A stretch of DNA of 64,000 bases, taken from positions 186,001-250,000 of the forward strand of contig JYJJ01000006.1 in assembly GCA_003263775.1 (NCBI GenBank), read 5' to 3'. Made by a program: the position numbers and the translations under genes. The notes below the pieces were generated by a model, which was not told the origin of the DNA, made no database searches, and saw nothing but the letters and a program-made list of their open reading frames with translations. This document shows positions 37,618 to 45,977 of this stretch, piece after piece. Each line of letters opens with the position of its first letter. The stretch's first letter is position 1. Origin of the DNA: Vibrio maritimus (GTDB lineage: Bacteria > Pseudomonadota > Gammaproteobacteria > Enterobacterales > Vibrionaceae).

Positions 37618-38373
37618 TTAGAAGCTGTACTTAATACCAGCACGAGTTCTTAGCTGACGATTGTCTTCAGCAGATGAGCCTTGGTCGACTGTCCAAAACT
37701 CAACATAAGGTTGGAAGGCATCAATCGCGTAACCAATCTTAATTCCAAGATCCCATTCCCAGTTTTTGTTGTTCGCGAGGCGAACATCGTCGTAGTTATG
37801 GTTAAGGTTTGCCTCGTAGCTAAGCTTCAGGTTTTTCAAGGACTCTTGGCTGAATTTGTAGGAACCAGTCAGTGTCCATTTACCTTGTTGAACAGTGTTG
37901 CCCGCGACATCAAGCTTACCACCATCAACCAAGGTCTTTTGGCTTGCTGATTCTGCGAAGACTTGCAGTTCGTGTCGGTAGCGCAGCGCTGTAGTTAGAC
38001 CGAAGTCTGCTTTATAGCCTACACGGAACTGAGGTTTATATGTTGTTTTGTCTTTGGCAAAAGTAATTGGCATACCTGGCTGAATGTACCATTTTCCCGT
38101 TTCGCCTACTGATTTCGTCCAGGCCCAGCTGAATTCTGAATCACCACGAACGACTTTATTCCAAAAATCTTTCTGGTCTTCACTATTAAACTTTTGCTCT
38201 ACGCCAAATGCTAATTTACCGTCAAATGCTTTGGTTGAGTCACCAATTTTAATACGATGCGCGTATTTTTCATCTTCATGTTTGTACTCTGCACGGTAAT
38301 CAAGACTCGTGGCAGCAGCAGAGCCAGCTAAAAGAACAAGTGCAACACCAAGAGCAGTTTGCTTAAGTTTCAT
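37618..38373 (-). CDS. KdgM-type oligosaccharide-specific outer-membrane porin
   Basis: 251 aa with a signal peptide (cleavage near GSAAA-TSL) and a mature beta-barrel of alternating residues ending RAGIKYSF, the C-terminal Phe signature of outer-membrane proteins. The opening LDYRAEYKHEDEKYAHRIKI is typical of KdgM/KdgN porins for acidic oligogalacturonates; here, the context indicates alginate oligomers. Single gene on the minus strand between the importer operon and the divergent symporter. Confidence 0.87.
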   Translation of the reverse strand: MKLKQTALGVALVLLAGSAAATSLDYRAEYKHEDEKYAHRIKIGDSTKAFDGKLAFGVEQKFNSEDQKDFWNKVVRGDSEFSWAWTKSVGETGKWYIQPGMPITFAKDKTTYKPQFRVGYKADFGLTTALRYRHELQVFAESASQKTLVDGGKLDVAGNTVQQGKWTLTGSYKFSQESLKNLKLSYEANLNHNYDDVRLANNKNWEWDLGIKIGYAIDAFQPYVEFWTVDQGSSAEDNRQLRTRAGIKYSF

Positions 38374-39071
38374 ACTGATATTTCCCTAGTTTATCTATTT
38401 TATATTGTCATTTCTTTGAGGCGATAAACATCGAATAACCTAACGGGGAGCTAGGAAAACATTATGTTTATAACCATTATTAGAGGGACTTTGTTACTTA
38501 TTCACTTGATAGCTATTGCAGAGTGCGTTCCCTTTGATTCCCGAAACATCCGACAAAAGCCTATCTCGTGGTCGTCCATGTCATTAATTTTCTGTTATTG
38601 AATTAATGTATGACAAATACTAGATTGCTCCACTCGAACTTTCTGTGAAATGGCTCAATATTTCATCTGAATAGATGTGTTTTTTATTGATATGAAGATT
38701 TGGGTCACACTTTTTACACTTTGAAACACTTGCTTTATGTCTAGATAAAGGGAAGAACATTAAAAGTAATGATATAACTATGTTTTTATGTTCTTGTTTA
38801 TTATGGGTTTTGATCTGGTTCTGTTTGAGGGTAATACTGGGTTGTGTTAGCTAGGGATGTGCGGCCTTTAGATTTAAAGGCCGTTTCACTAACAAAGTTG
38901 GCCTTGTCACGCTCGCAACCGTAACAAAGTTTGATCAAGATAACTATGTGGACGCTTTTCCACACCAAAAACGATAACCATGTCACGGATAGGTATATTG
39001 TATTACAAAAAGGTCGAATTACTCGTTATATTAATCATACAACAAGTAAAAACGACAAGGATTCACATATC
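38374..39071. other. long divergent intergenic region between porin and symporter
   Basis: About 700 bp. It contains TATGACAAA (38609) and inverted AGTGGAGCAAT (38624-38634) shared with the algS upstream region, a hairpin CGGCCTTTA / TAAAGGCCG (38862-38883), and the TTGTATTACAA operator at 38998. No gene is supported. Confidence 0.5.
38998..39008. promoter_or_regulatory. TTGTATTACAA operator upstream of symporter gene
   Basis: Perfect inverted form of the recurring motif, 64 bases upstream of the symporter start at 39072. Its presence argues against the longer open frame that begins at 38931. Confidence 0.72.
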
Positions 39072-40853
39072 ATGGATTTAAACACAGTTATTGTGGGCGT
39101 CTATTTCCTCTTCCTTATGGCAATAGGTTGGATGTTCCGAACATTTACCAATACAACCAGTGATTATTTCCGCGGGGGCGGTAATATGCTCTGGTGGATG
39201 GTGGGTGCTACCGCCTTTATGACTCAGTTCAGTGCTTGGACATTTACAGGTGCGGCGGGTAAAGCATATAACGATGGTTTTGCAGTAGCCTTTATCTTCC
39301 TTGCTAACGCGTTTGGTTACTTTATGAACTACGCGTATTTCGCGCCTAAGTTCCGCCAACTGCGTGTAGTCACAGTTATTGAAGCCATTCGCATGCGTTT
39401 TGGCGCAACGAACGAGCAAGTATTTACTTGGTCTTCAATGCCAAACAGCGTTGTTTCTGCAGGTGTATGGCTAAACGCACTGGCAATTATCGCGTCTGGT
39501 ATCTTTGGCTTCGACATGAACCTAACCATCTGGGTGACAGGTTTGGTTGTATTGGCGATGTCAGTAACGGGTGGTTCGTGGGCAGTTATCGCATCTGACT
39601 TTATGCAGATGGTCATCATCATGGCCGTGACCGTGACATGTGCTGTTGTTGCTGTCGTTCAAGGCGGTGGTGTTGGCGAAATCGTTAACAACTTCCCAGT
39701 ACAAGAAGGTGGTTCGTTCCTAGCGGGTAACAACCTGAACTACCTAAACATCTTCGGTCTATGGGCATTCTTCATCTTTGTTAAGCAGTTCTCAATTACT
39801 AACAACATGCTTAACTCATACCGCTACCTAGCGGCGAAAGACTCAAAGAACGCGAAGAAAGCTGCACTATTAGCGTGTGTACTTATGCTTTGTGGTGTAT
39901 TTATTTGGTTTATGCCGTCTTGGTACATCGCAGGTCAAGGTGTTGATCTAGCAGCAGCTTACCCAGAGCAGGGCAAAAAAGCGGGTGACTTTGCTTACCT
40001 ATACTTTGTTCAAGAGTACATGCCAGCGGGTATGGTGGGTCTACTAGTGGCGGCAATGTTTGCAGCAACTATGTCTTCAATGGACTCTGGCCTAAACCGT
40101 AACTCAGGTATCTTCGTTAAGAACTTTTATGAGCCGATTGTTCGTAAGGGTCAAGCGTCTGAGAAAGAGCTGGTAACAGTTTCTAAGATCACTTCAACGG
40201 TATTTGGTTTCGCTATCATCCTAATCGCACAGTTCATCAACTCTCTGAAGGGTCTGAGCTTGTTCGATACTATGATGTATGTGGGTGCTCTAATCGGCTT
40301 CCCAATGACGATTCCTGCATTCCTTGGCTTCTTTATCAAGAAAACGCCTGACTGGGCTGGCTGGGGTACACTAGTTGTTGGTGGTATCGTCTCTTATGTA
40401 GTTGGTTTTGTTATCAATGCAGAAATGGTTTCAGCAGCATTTGGTCTAGAAGAGCTAACTAAGCGTGAATGGTCTGATGTGAAAGTAGCGATTGGTCTAA
40501 TGGCTCACATCTCGCTAACAGGTGGTTTCTTCGTGCTATCTACTCTGTTCTACAAGCCACTAACAGAGAAGCGTCAAGCAGATGTAGACAAGTTCTTTGG
40601 TAACCTATCTACCCCACTTGTTGCTGAGTCAGCTGCTCAGAAGAAGCTGGACAACAAACAGCGTCAAATGCTTGGTAAGCTAATTGCAGTTGCTGGTCTT
40701 GGTGTGTGTCTAATGGCTCTACTACCTAACCCACTATGGGGACGCGGCGTGTTTATCCTGTGTGGTGCAATCGTGTTCGGTGTTGGTGTTCTACTGGTGA
40801 AAGCGGTAGATGAAAATACAGAAGCGAACTTAACGGAAGCAGAAGCAAGCTAG
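39072..40853 (+). CDS. sodium:solute symporter, probable oligoalginate/DEH transporter (Toa-like)
   Basis: 593-aa SSS-family transporter with 13-15 membrane helices. The start MDLNTVIVGVYF is chosen because AAGGA precedes it and the upstream extension would cover an operator. The GGGNMLWWMVGATAFMTQFS region and the MFAATMSSMDSGLNRNSGIF block are family hallmarks (sodium-site Ser residues in the latter). Context and size match the Toa symporters shown to import alginate-derived oligomers or monomers in Vibrio splendidus. A strong terminator follows. Confidence 0.88.
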   Translation: MDLNTVIVGVYFLFLMAIGWMFRTFTNTTSDYFRGGGNMLWWMVGATAFMTQFSAWTFTGAAGKAYNDGFAVAFIFLANAFGYFMNYAYFAPKFRQLRVVTVIEAIRMRFGATNEQVFTWSSMPNSVVSAGVWLNALAIIASGIFGFDMNLTIWVTGLVVLAMSVTGGSWAVIASDFMQMVIIMAVTVTCAVVAVVQGGGVGEIVNNFPVQEGGSFLAGNNLNYLNIFGLWAFFIFVKQFSITNNMLNSYRYLAAKDSKNAKKAALLACVLMLCGVFIWFMPSWYIAGQGVDLAAAYPEQGKKAGDFAYLYFVQEYMPAGMVGLLVAAMFAATMSSMDSGLNRNSGIFVKNFYEPIVRKGQASEKELVTVSKITSTVFGFAIILIAQFINSLKGLSLFDTMMYVGALIGFPMTIPAFLGFFIKKTPDWAGWGTLVVGGIVSYVVGFVINAEMVSAAFGLEELTKREWSDVKVAIGLMAHISLTGGFFVLSTLFYKPLTEKRQADVDKFFGNLSTPLVAESAAQKKLDNKQRQMLGKLIAVAGLGVCLMALLPNPLWGRGVFILCGAIVFGVGVLLVKAVDENTEANLTEAEAS

Positions 40854-40885
40854 AACCACGGAAATGTAACGATAGTGAGTAATCG

Positions 40886-40914
40886 AAAGGAAGGCTTAAA
40901 GCCTTCCTTTTTTT
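40886..40914 (+). terminator. rho-independent terminator after symporter gene
   Basis: 10-bp stem AAAGGAAGGC / GCCTTCCTTT with a TTAAA loop, followed by further T. Confidence 0.9.
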
Positions 40915-40986
40915 TCGCCTACTACTTGATGGTTTAGATGAAAAGATTGGTATGATTTTGACCGCTTATCCTTTTGATCGAGTCAA

Positions 40987-41017
40987 AAAAAGAACGGCTA
41001 TTTCTAGCCGTTCTTTT
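40987..41017. terminator. rho-independent terminator after kdgF
   Basis: Stem AAAGAACGGCTA / TAGCCGTTCTTT with a TTTC loop and A/T flanks, 32 bases beyond the kdgF stop on the minus strand. Confidence 0.85.
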
Positions 41018-41048
41018 TGGTATTCCAGGAATGTATTAAGTCATTCGC

Positions 41049-41369
41049 TTACAGAAAATCTTTACGCATCGGTGTGAAGTTATCAATCAGCACACCTTCT
41101 TTAACGCAGGTGCAGCCGTGCATAATGTTAGGCACTTTATAAACGGTATCGCCAGCAGTCACACGTTTGGTTTCGTCGCCAACAGTGAAGTCGAATTCGC
41201 CAGATACTACATAAGTGATCTGCTCGTGTGGGTGGTTGTGCATTGGCGCAACAGTACCTGTCTCGAAATGCACTTCAACTGTCATCATGTTCTCGCAATG
41301 AGCGAGTACTTTGCGTCGTAAACCGCCGCCTTGATCTTCTAGTTTGATGTCTTTGTTGTAAACAAACAT
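41049..41369 (-). CDS. kdgF: KdgF, cupin converting unsaturated uronates to the linear keto form
   Basis: 106-aa single-domain cupin. The metal ligands are visible in APMHNHPHEQITYV and in the second motif VPNIMHGC. KdgF proteins speed conversion of the 4,5-unsaturated monouronates made by lyases into linear ketonised products such as DEH. It follows the FadR-type regulator by 10 bases and is probably co-transcribed with it, under the operator at 42228. Confidence 0.9.
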   Translation of the reverse strand: MFVYNKDIKLEDQGGGLRRKVLAHCENMMTVEVHFETGTVAPMHNHPHEQITYVVSGEFDFTVGDETKRVTAGDTVYKVPNIMHGCTCVKEGVLIDNFTPMRKDFL

Positions 41370-41379
41370 GCTGTTTTCC

Positions 41380-42138
41380 TTAGAGTGTTACCGCACTCGG
41401 CGTGACTAACGCGAGCTTCTGGTTATGGTCATTGAGTAATAGTTGAGAAGAGCTACGCGCCTTAAAAGCATCGCCAATCATAATGGCGTCGTAGATGGCT
41501 TCGTGCTCTTCTAAACAAAAACGTCCTCCAGTAGAGGACTCGTCGATAAATGTCTTGAATAGTGATTCAAGGATATTGGCAAACGGTATGTAAAAAGGGT
41601 TACCGGTTGCCAGAAAAATTGTTTTGTGAAATTGATGGTCGTTGATCGTCCATGCTGCGTAGTCGTGACATGCTGCTGCTTGCTTCATGTTCTGAAAACT
41701 AACCGACAGCGCTTTTCGGTGCTCAATCGACGCATAGCGAGCAGCAATAGAGCAGGCTTCCGGCTCGATGGCTTTTCTAAGTCCTAGAAACTGGGTTAAG
41801 AAGCGCTGTACATTGTCTGCTTCTTTAATCCAGTCCAGTAGCTGAGGGTCGAGAAAGTGCCATTGCTGGCGAGCTTCGACGCTTGTGCCTACTTTGGGTT
41901 TTGATGAAATCAACCCTTTTGCCTCTAAGAGCTTGTTGCATTCACGCAAAGAGGTTCGGCTAATACCAAACTTGGCTTTGAGTTCTTGCTCGCATGGCAG
42001 TTTCTCACCTTGCTTTAGCTCGCCAGTTAAAATTTTTATCGCAATTTCCTTTGCTATTTGTACATAAACGCGATGACTCGATGTTGATTCGGATGAGGAA
42101 GCCGCATCAGCGTTTCCATGTGACGTGTTTGAGAGCAT
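41380..42138 (-). CDS. FadR-type (GntR/FCD) transcriptional regulator, upstream of kdgF
   Basis: 252 aa. N-terminal winged helix (KLPCEQELKAKFGISRTSLRE) and C-terminal all-helical FCD domain with the metal-binding Asp/His pattern (NDHQFHKTIF). The start at 42138 is preferred, third codon of an ATG-ATC-ATG string, because AAGGA is then correctly spaced. Its operon includes kdgF. It is closely related to the divergent regulator at 42469, sharing blocks such as WxFLDPQL and QFLGLRKAIEPEAC, hence a duplicated pair. Likely ligand: an alginate-derived keto sugar acid. Confidence 0.87.
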   Translation of the reverse strand: MLSNTSHGNADAASSSESTSSHRVYVQIAKEIAIKILTGELKQGEKLPCEQELKAKFGISRTSLRECNKLLEAKGLISSKPKVGTSVEARQQWHFLDPQLLDWIKEADNVQRFLTQFLGLRKAIEPEACSIAARYASIEHRKALSVSFQNMKQAAACHDYAAWTINDHQFHKTIFLATGNPFYIPFANILESLFKTFIDESSTGGRFCLEEHEAIYDAIMIGDAFKARSSSQLLLNDHNQKLALVTPSAVTL

Positions 42139-42227
42139 GATCATTCCTTTGTATTTTTGTTCTCGTATTGTTGTGCTGGGATCGCCAACGAGCCCTCAAC
42201 ACAGGATGTGCACTATCTAAAATCAAT

Positions 42228-42238
42228 AAGTAATACAA
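42228..42238. promoter_or_regulatory. near-consensus operator upstream of regulator-kdgF operon
   Basis: AAGTAATACAA keeps the GTAATACAA part of the recurring motif; the extended form AAGTAATACAATAT also resembles the weak site before the PL17 gene. It is 90 bases upstream of the start, suited to autoregulation. Confidence 0.55.
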
Positions 42239-42468
42239 TATCATTTATTTGTGAGGGGAGGTAGATTGAAATGTCACAAAAAACGAAGTTGTCTCGACGA
42301 ATGGGTTTGGGCTATTGATAACTTATTTGAATGCTTATTCAGTCAGTTGGCTTGATTTGAATGGATAAATACGGGTGCAGTTGATGACTTATCGCGAATT
42401 AATGTGGGAGGTCACATTTACTCAGTGTCTATTAGTGGTAAGATATCTACTAAAATAATACATATTTA

Positions 42469-43206
42469 ATGGTAAGCGGTAGTTCTATGTCAGGTAAGTT
42501 CAATGCAATAACAGGCTCTAAGCGCAGCATTCATGTGCAGGTTGCGAGAGACATCGCCAGGGGTATCCTTTCTGGTGATTTGGCTGAGGGGTCGATTATT
42601 CCCGGTGAAATGGCTTTGTGTGAGCAATTTGGCATTAGCCGAACTGCACTTCGCGAAGCGGTTAAATTGTTAACGTCAAAAGGATTGTTGGAGTCTCGAC
42701 CAAAGATCGGTACTCGCGTAGTTGATCGTGCTTACTGGAACTTCCTTGACCCACAGTTGATTGAGTGGATGGATGGTATTAGTGATGTTGAGCAGTTTTG
42801 TGGTCAGTTTCTTGGATTACGACGTGCGATTGAGCCAGAGGCTTGCGCGCTAGCAGCAAGGTTTGCATCTGCTGAGCAACGAATCGAGCTTTCTGCGACT
42901 TTCCAAGAGATGGTTGAGGTTTCAGAAGCTGAGCCTTTCGATCAAATGAGATGGTTGGACGTCGACACTCGTTTTCACTCGCTTATCTTTAACGCGACAG
43001 GCAACGATTTCTTCTTGCCGTTTGGTAACATCTTAACCACGATGTTTGTTAACTTTCTTCAGTTCTCTTCGGATGGCGGTTCGACATGTATCAATGAACA
43101 CCGCCGCATCTACGAAGCGATCATGGCAGGTGATTCAATGAAGGCGAGAGAAGCGTCTGCAAACCACCTTCGTGAAGAAAACCACCGTCTTCCAGTGGCG
43201 AGTTAG
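42469..43206 (+). CDS. second FadR-type (GntR/FCD) regulator
   Basis: 245 aa, with winged helix (IIPGEMALCEQFGISRTALREA) and FCD domain (DVDTRFHSLIFNATGND). Paralogue of the regulator encoded divergently at 41380-42138. The start may be 42469 or the internal ATG at 42487; neither has a strong ribosome-binding site. No clean TTGTAATACAA copy precedes this gene. A terminator follows. The pair probably govern different branches or ligands of uronate metabolism. Confidence 0.85.
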   Translation: MVSGSSMSGKFNAITGSKRSIHVQVARDIARGILSGDLAEGSIIPGEMALCEQFGISRTALREAVKLLTSKGLLESRPKIGTRVVDRAYWNFLDPQLIEWMDGISDVEQFCGQFLGLRRAIEPEACALAARFASAEQRIELSATFQEMVEVSEAEPFDQMRWLDVDTRFHSLIFNATGNDFFLPFGNILTTMFVNFLQFSSDGGSTCINEHRRIYEAIMAGDSMKAREASANHLREENHRLPVAS

Positions 43207-43224
43207 AATTCGAGTTAATCAGTA

Positions 43225-43253
43225 AAAAGGCAGCGTTTACGCTGCCTTTTTTA
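43225..43253 (+). terminator. rho-independent terminator after second FadR-type regulator
   Basis: 11-bp stem AAAAGGCAGCG / CGCTGCCTTTT with a TTTA loop and trailing T. Confidence 0.88.
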
Positions 43254-43285
43254 TTTCTGCTAGTCCCAATTGTAAATAATTGCTA

Positions 43286-43296
43286 TTGTAATACAA
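43286..43296. promoter_or_regulatory. TTGTAATACAA operator upstream of CBS/DUF294 gene
   Basis: Perfect copy, 21 bases upstream of the start at 43318; the flanks CTA and AAT resemble those of the site at 20634. Its closeness to the start suits repression by promoter blocking. Confidence 0.7.
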
Positions 43297-43317
43297 AATG
43301 GAAGTCTGGAGATAAAC

Positions 43318-45225
43318 ATGACTGATGCTCTTGTACCCAATATTACTCACTTTCTTAATAACGTAGATCCGTTCAATAAAATGCCTGAGCCCTTGGTGCG
43401 ACAGGTTGCATCCACCGTTAAAATCACTTACGTGGGGAAAGGCGAAATCCTCGATCCTTGCATAAATAGTGCTTCGACCCAGCCTGTTGAAACGAGAGAA
43501 CTAGAGAATCAAGACAAGTATTTGTACGTGATCCGCTCGGGTGCCATGGAGCAAAGAGAGGCTGACGGTGTATTGCGTGCGAGATTGGGTGCGGAGGATG
43601 TGTTTGGCTTTACCTTTCTAGACAGTCGTGTCTCGGAGCAAAAGGGTTACAAAGCCATTGCTTTGGAGAACACCTTACTATATTTGATCCCCCACAAGGC
43701 ACTGACGTCAATTTTTAAGGACTCTCCAGAGTTCGCAGAACATTTCGCTGCCCAAGCTCAAACAAGGCTCAAGTCTGCGCTGGATGTCGTGTGGTCGAAT
43801 AAAGAAAAAGGTCTGTTCATTCGCACGGTCTCTGAGGTCGCAAGCAAAGCTATCGCTATTGTAGATGCGAAAATGTCTATTCAAGAGGTGGCGAAGGAGA
43901 TGCGTTATAAAAAGCGTACTTCCACAGCTGTAGTGTGTGACGACGGGCAGTTAATTGGCATAATCACCGATAGGGACATGACCAAACGTGTTATTGCGGA
44001 CGGGTATGACCTCACTGCGCCAATTAAATCAGTCATGACGGCCAACCCTATGACCGTCAGTCCCCATGACTTAGTCTTGCATGCCGCATCACTGATGATG
44101 CAACACAATATCCGTAGCCTACCGGTTGTAGAAGACGGTAAAATCGTTGGACTGCTTACCACTTCTCACTTGGTTCAAAACCATCGCATGCAAGCTATTT
44201 TCCTAATAGAGAAAATAAAGTATGCAGAGTCAGTTGAAGACCTGGAAGCACTCAATACGGAACGCCAAGCGATATTCGAAGCTCTCATTGAAGGACAAGT
44301 GCCGCCAGATATTACCGGCCGAGTGATGGCGATGATGATGGATGCTTACAATCGACGCTTGATCCAATTGGCGATTTCTCATTTTGGCGAGCCGCCTTGT
44401 AAGTTCGCGTGGATTGTTGCCGGTTCACACGCCAGAAATGAAGTCCATATGTTATCTGATCAAGACAGTGCATTAGTGCTCAGTGATGATGCGACGGAAA
44501 ACGATAAAGTCTATTTCGGTCAGCTTGCACAATTCGTGGCGAAAGGGCTCGCGGCGTGTGGTTACCCACTATGTCCCGGCAACTATATGGCTGCGACGCC
44601 TAAGTGGTGCCAGCCCCTAAAGGTCTGGAAAGAATACTATCGCAAGTGGGTGTCGAATCCTGAGTATGAGCGTCTTTTGAATATCAGTGTGTTTCTAGAA
44701 ATTCGTTCCGTCTATGGTGAAGCGAGCTACGCCGATGAACTGAGAGATGAACTGCACAGTCAGATAAAATCAAACCGTGAGTTTTTGGGGATTTTGACGC
44801 GAGATGCTATCAATACCCAGCCGCCTCTTGGCGTGTTTAAAAATCTCGTACTGGAAAAAACAGGCGAGAATAAGAAAACCCTCAATATCAAGAAGTATGC
44901 GATCAACTTGATCATTGATTTAGCGCGGATCTACGGCTTAGCGGTGGAGTGTGACTCTGCTAATACCAAAGAGCGTTTCACGCGAGCCAATGAGCAAGGG
45001 ATTTTAAGTGATGATGCGTACAAGAATATTCTCAATACCTACCAATATGTGCTCATGTTTAGGCAACATCATCAGTTAGAAGCGTTAAAACAAGGTGGGC
45101 AACCAGATAGTCATATCAACCCAGATACATTTGGCAGTTTTGAGCGCGGTAATCTAAAAGATGCGTTTTTGATCATTTCTGGTCTGCAAGATGCCGCGAA
45201 AATTCGCTTTGCAGGAAGGATGTAA
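43318..45225 (+). CDS. cyclic-nucleotide-binding / CBS / DUF294 nucleotidyltransferase-like protein
   Basis: 635 aa with four modules. An N-terminal cNMP-binding-like domain (about 10-140); a CBS pair (about 170-290, with GIITDRDMTKR and VVEDGKIVGLLTTSHL); the DUF294 nucleotidyltransferase-like domain with WIVAGSHARNEVHMLSDQDS, where the G-S and D-x-D pattern matches GlnD-like transferases; and a helical C-terminal domain. Such proteins are often found near acetate uptake genes with an exonuclease partner. Their target is not firmly known; regulation of a transporter or enzyme by nucleotidylation is proposed. Here, an alginate-type operator lies just upstream. Confidence 0.87.
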   Translation: MTDALVPNITHFLNNVDPFNKMPEPLVRQVASTVKITYVGKGEILDPCINSASTQPVETRELENQDKYLYVIRSGAMEQREADGVLRARLGAEDVFGFTFLDSRVSEQKGYKAIALENTLLYLIPHKALTSIFKDSPEFAEHFAAQAQTRLKSALDVVWSNKEKGLFIRTVSEVASKAIAIVDAKMSIQEVAKEMRYKKRTSTAVVCDDGQLIGIITDRDMTKRVIADGYDLTAPIKSVMTANPMTVSPHDLVLHAASLMMQHNIRSLPVVEDGKIVGLLTTSHLVQNHRMQAIFLIEKIKYAESVEDLEALNTERQAIFEALIEGQVPPDITGRVMAMMMDAYNRRLIQLAISHFGEPPCKFAWIVAGSHARNEVHMLSDQDSALVLSDDATENDKVYFGQLAQFVAKGLAACGYPLCPGNYMAATPKWCQPLKVWKEYYRKWVSNPEYERLLNISVFLEIRSVYGEASYADELRDELHSQIKSNREFLGILTRDAINTQPPLGVFKNLVLEKTGENKKTLNIKKYAINLIIDLARIYGLAVECDSANTKERFTRANEQGILSDDAYKNILNTYQYVLMFRQHHQLEALKQGGQPDSHINPDTFGSFERGNLKDAFLIISGLQDAAKIRFAGRM

Positions 45226-45228
45226 CTC

Positions 45229-45957
45229 GTGTTGAAAGCCGTCTGGAAATTGATGAATCGTGTTCATGCGTATCATCAATTTGAAAAAAAGCGTACTCAG
45301 TACTTTTCAAAGGTCTCCATACCAAAAGAGTTGGGTGGGTTATCGAGTGCTCCGCTCCCTGATATTGAGTCTGAAGGGAATCAATTGAAATACCTGGTCG
45401 TGGATTTCGAGACGACCGGATTGGATGCTAGCACGGACAGCATCTTAAGCGTGGGTTGGGTTGAGGTGAATGGGTTTAGCATTGACCTAGCATCCGCTCA
45501 GCACTTGTATGTAGACACGACAGCGAGTGTGAATGCTGACGGCGCGGTGGTGAATCATATTGTTCCTGAAATGCTCAAAGACGGTGTTCCCCTTGATGAA
45601 GCCATGCAGCGCTTATTTGAAGCCGCGCAGAACAGAATATTGATCGCCCATGGTGCCGTTATTGAGGCGTCCTTTGTTGACGAGTACTTAAGTCACCGAT
45701 TTGGCTTGAAGGACGTCCCCATACTTTGGATTGATACGTTGGCAATTGAAAAGTCGATGGCTAAAGCTGTGAACGCGGATAGCTCTATTGATGTGCGTCT
45801 TGCAGAAACGAGGGAAAGATACGGATTGCCGGAATACAATGGTCACGAAGCCCTCATTGATGCCATCGCCACCGCTGAGCTGTTTTTAGCTCAGCAGACG
45901 CGTTTATTCGACAAAAGCTACCCTTGCATCGGTAAGCTCTATCGAATGAGTCGATAA
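45229..45957 (+). CDS. DnaQ-like 3'-5' exonuclease family protein
   Basis: 242-aa protein. DEDD-family motifs: VVDFETTGLD (ExoI), HGAVIEASFVDEYL (ExoII) and the late GHEALIDAIATAEL (ExoIII, with His and Asp). Starts with GTG three bases after the upstream stop, with AGGAAGGA before it, so it is coupled to the CBS/DUF294 gene. The pair occurs widely in gammaproteobacteria. Its natural nucleic-acid or nucleotide substrate is not established. Confidence 0.87.
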   Translation: MLKAVWKLMNRVHAYHQFEKKRTQYFSKVSIPKELGGLSSAPLPDIESEGNQLKYLVVDFETTGLDASTDSILSVGWVEVNGFSIDLASAQHLYVDTTASVNADGAVVNHIVPEMLKDGVPLDEAMQRLFEAAQNRILIAHGAVIEASFVDEYLSHRFGLKDVPILWIDTLAIEKSMAKAVNADSSIDVRLAETRERYGLPEYNGHEALIDAIATAELFLAQQTRLFDKSYPCIGKLYRMSR

Positions 45958-45977
45958 GAGCATGTGTTTGTGTGAGC

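Noticed and set aside
38862..38883. Hairpin CGGCCTTTA / TAAAGGCCG as a terminator
   Set aside because: Lies inside a divergent region with no gene ending near it and has no T-run.
38931..39071. 47-codon N-terminal extension of the symporter
   Set aside because: Covers the TTGTATTACAA operator and lacks hydrophobic character; the start at 39072 fits the family.
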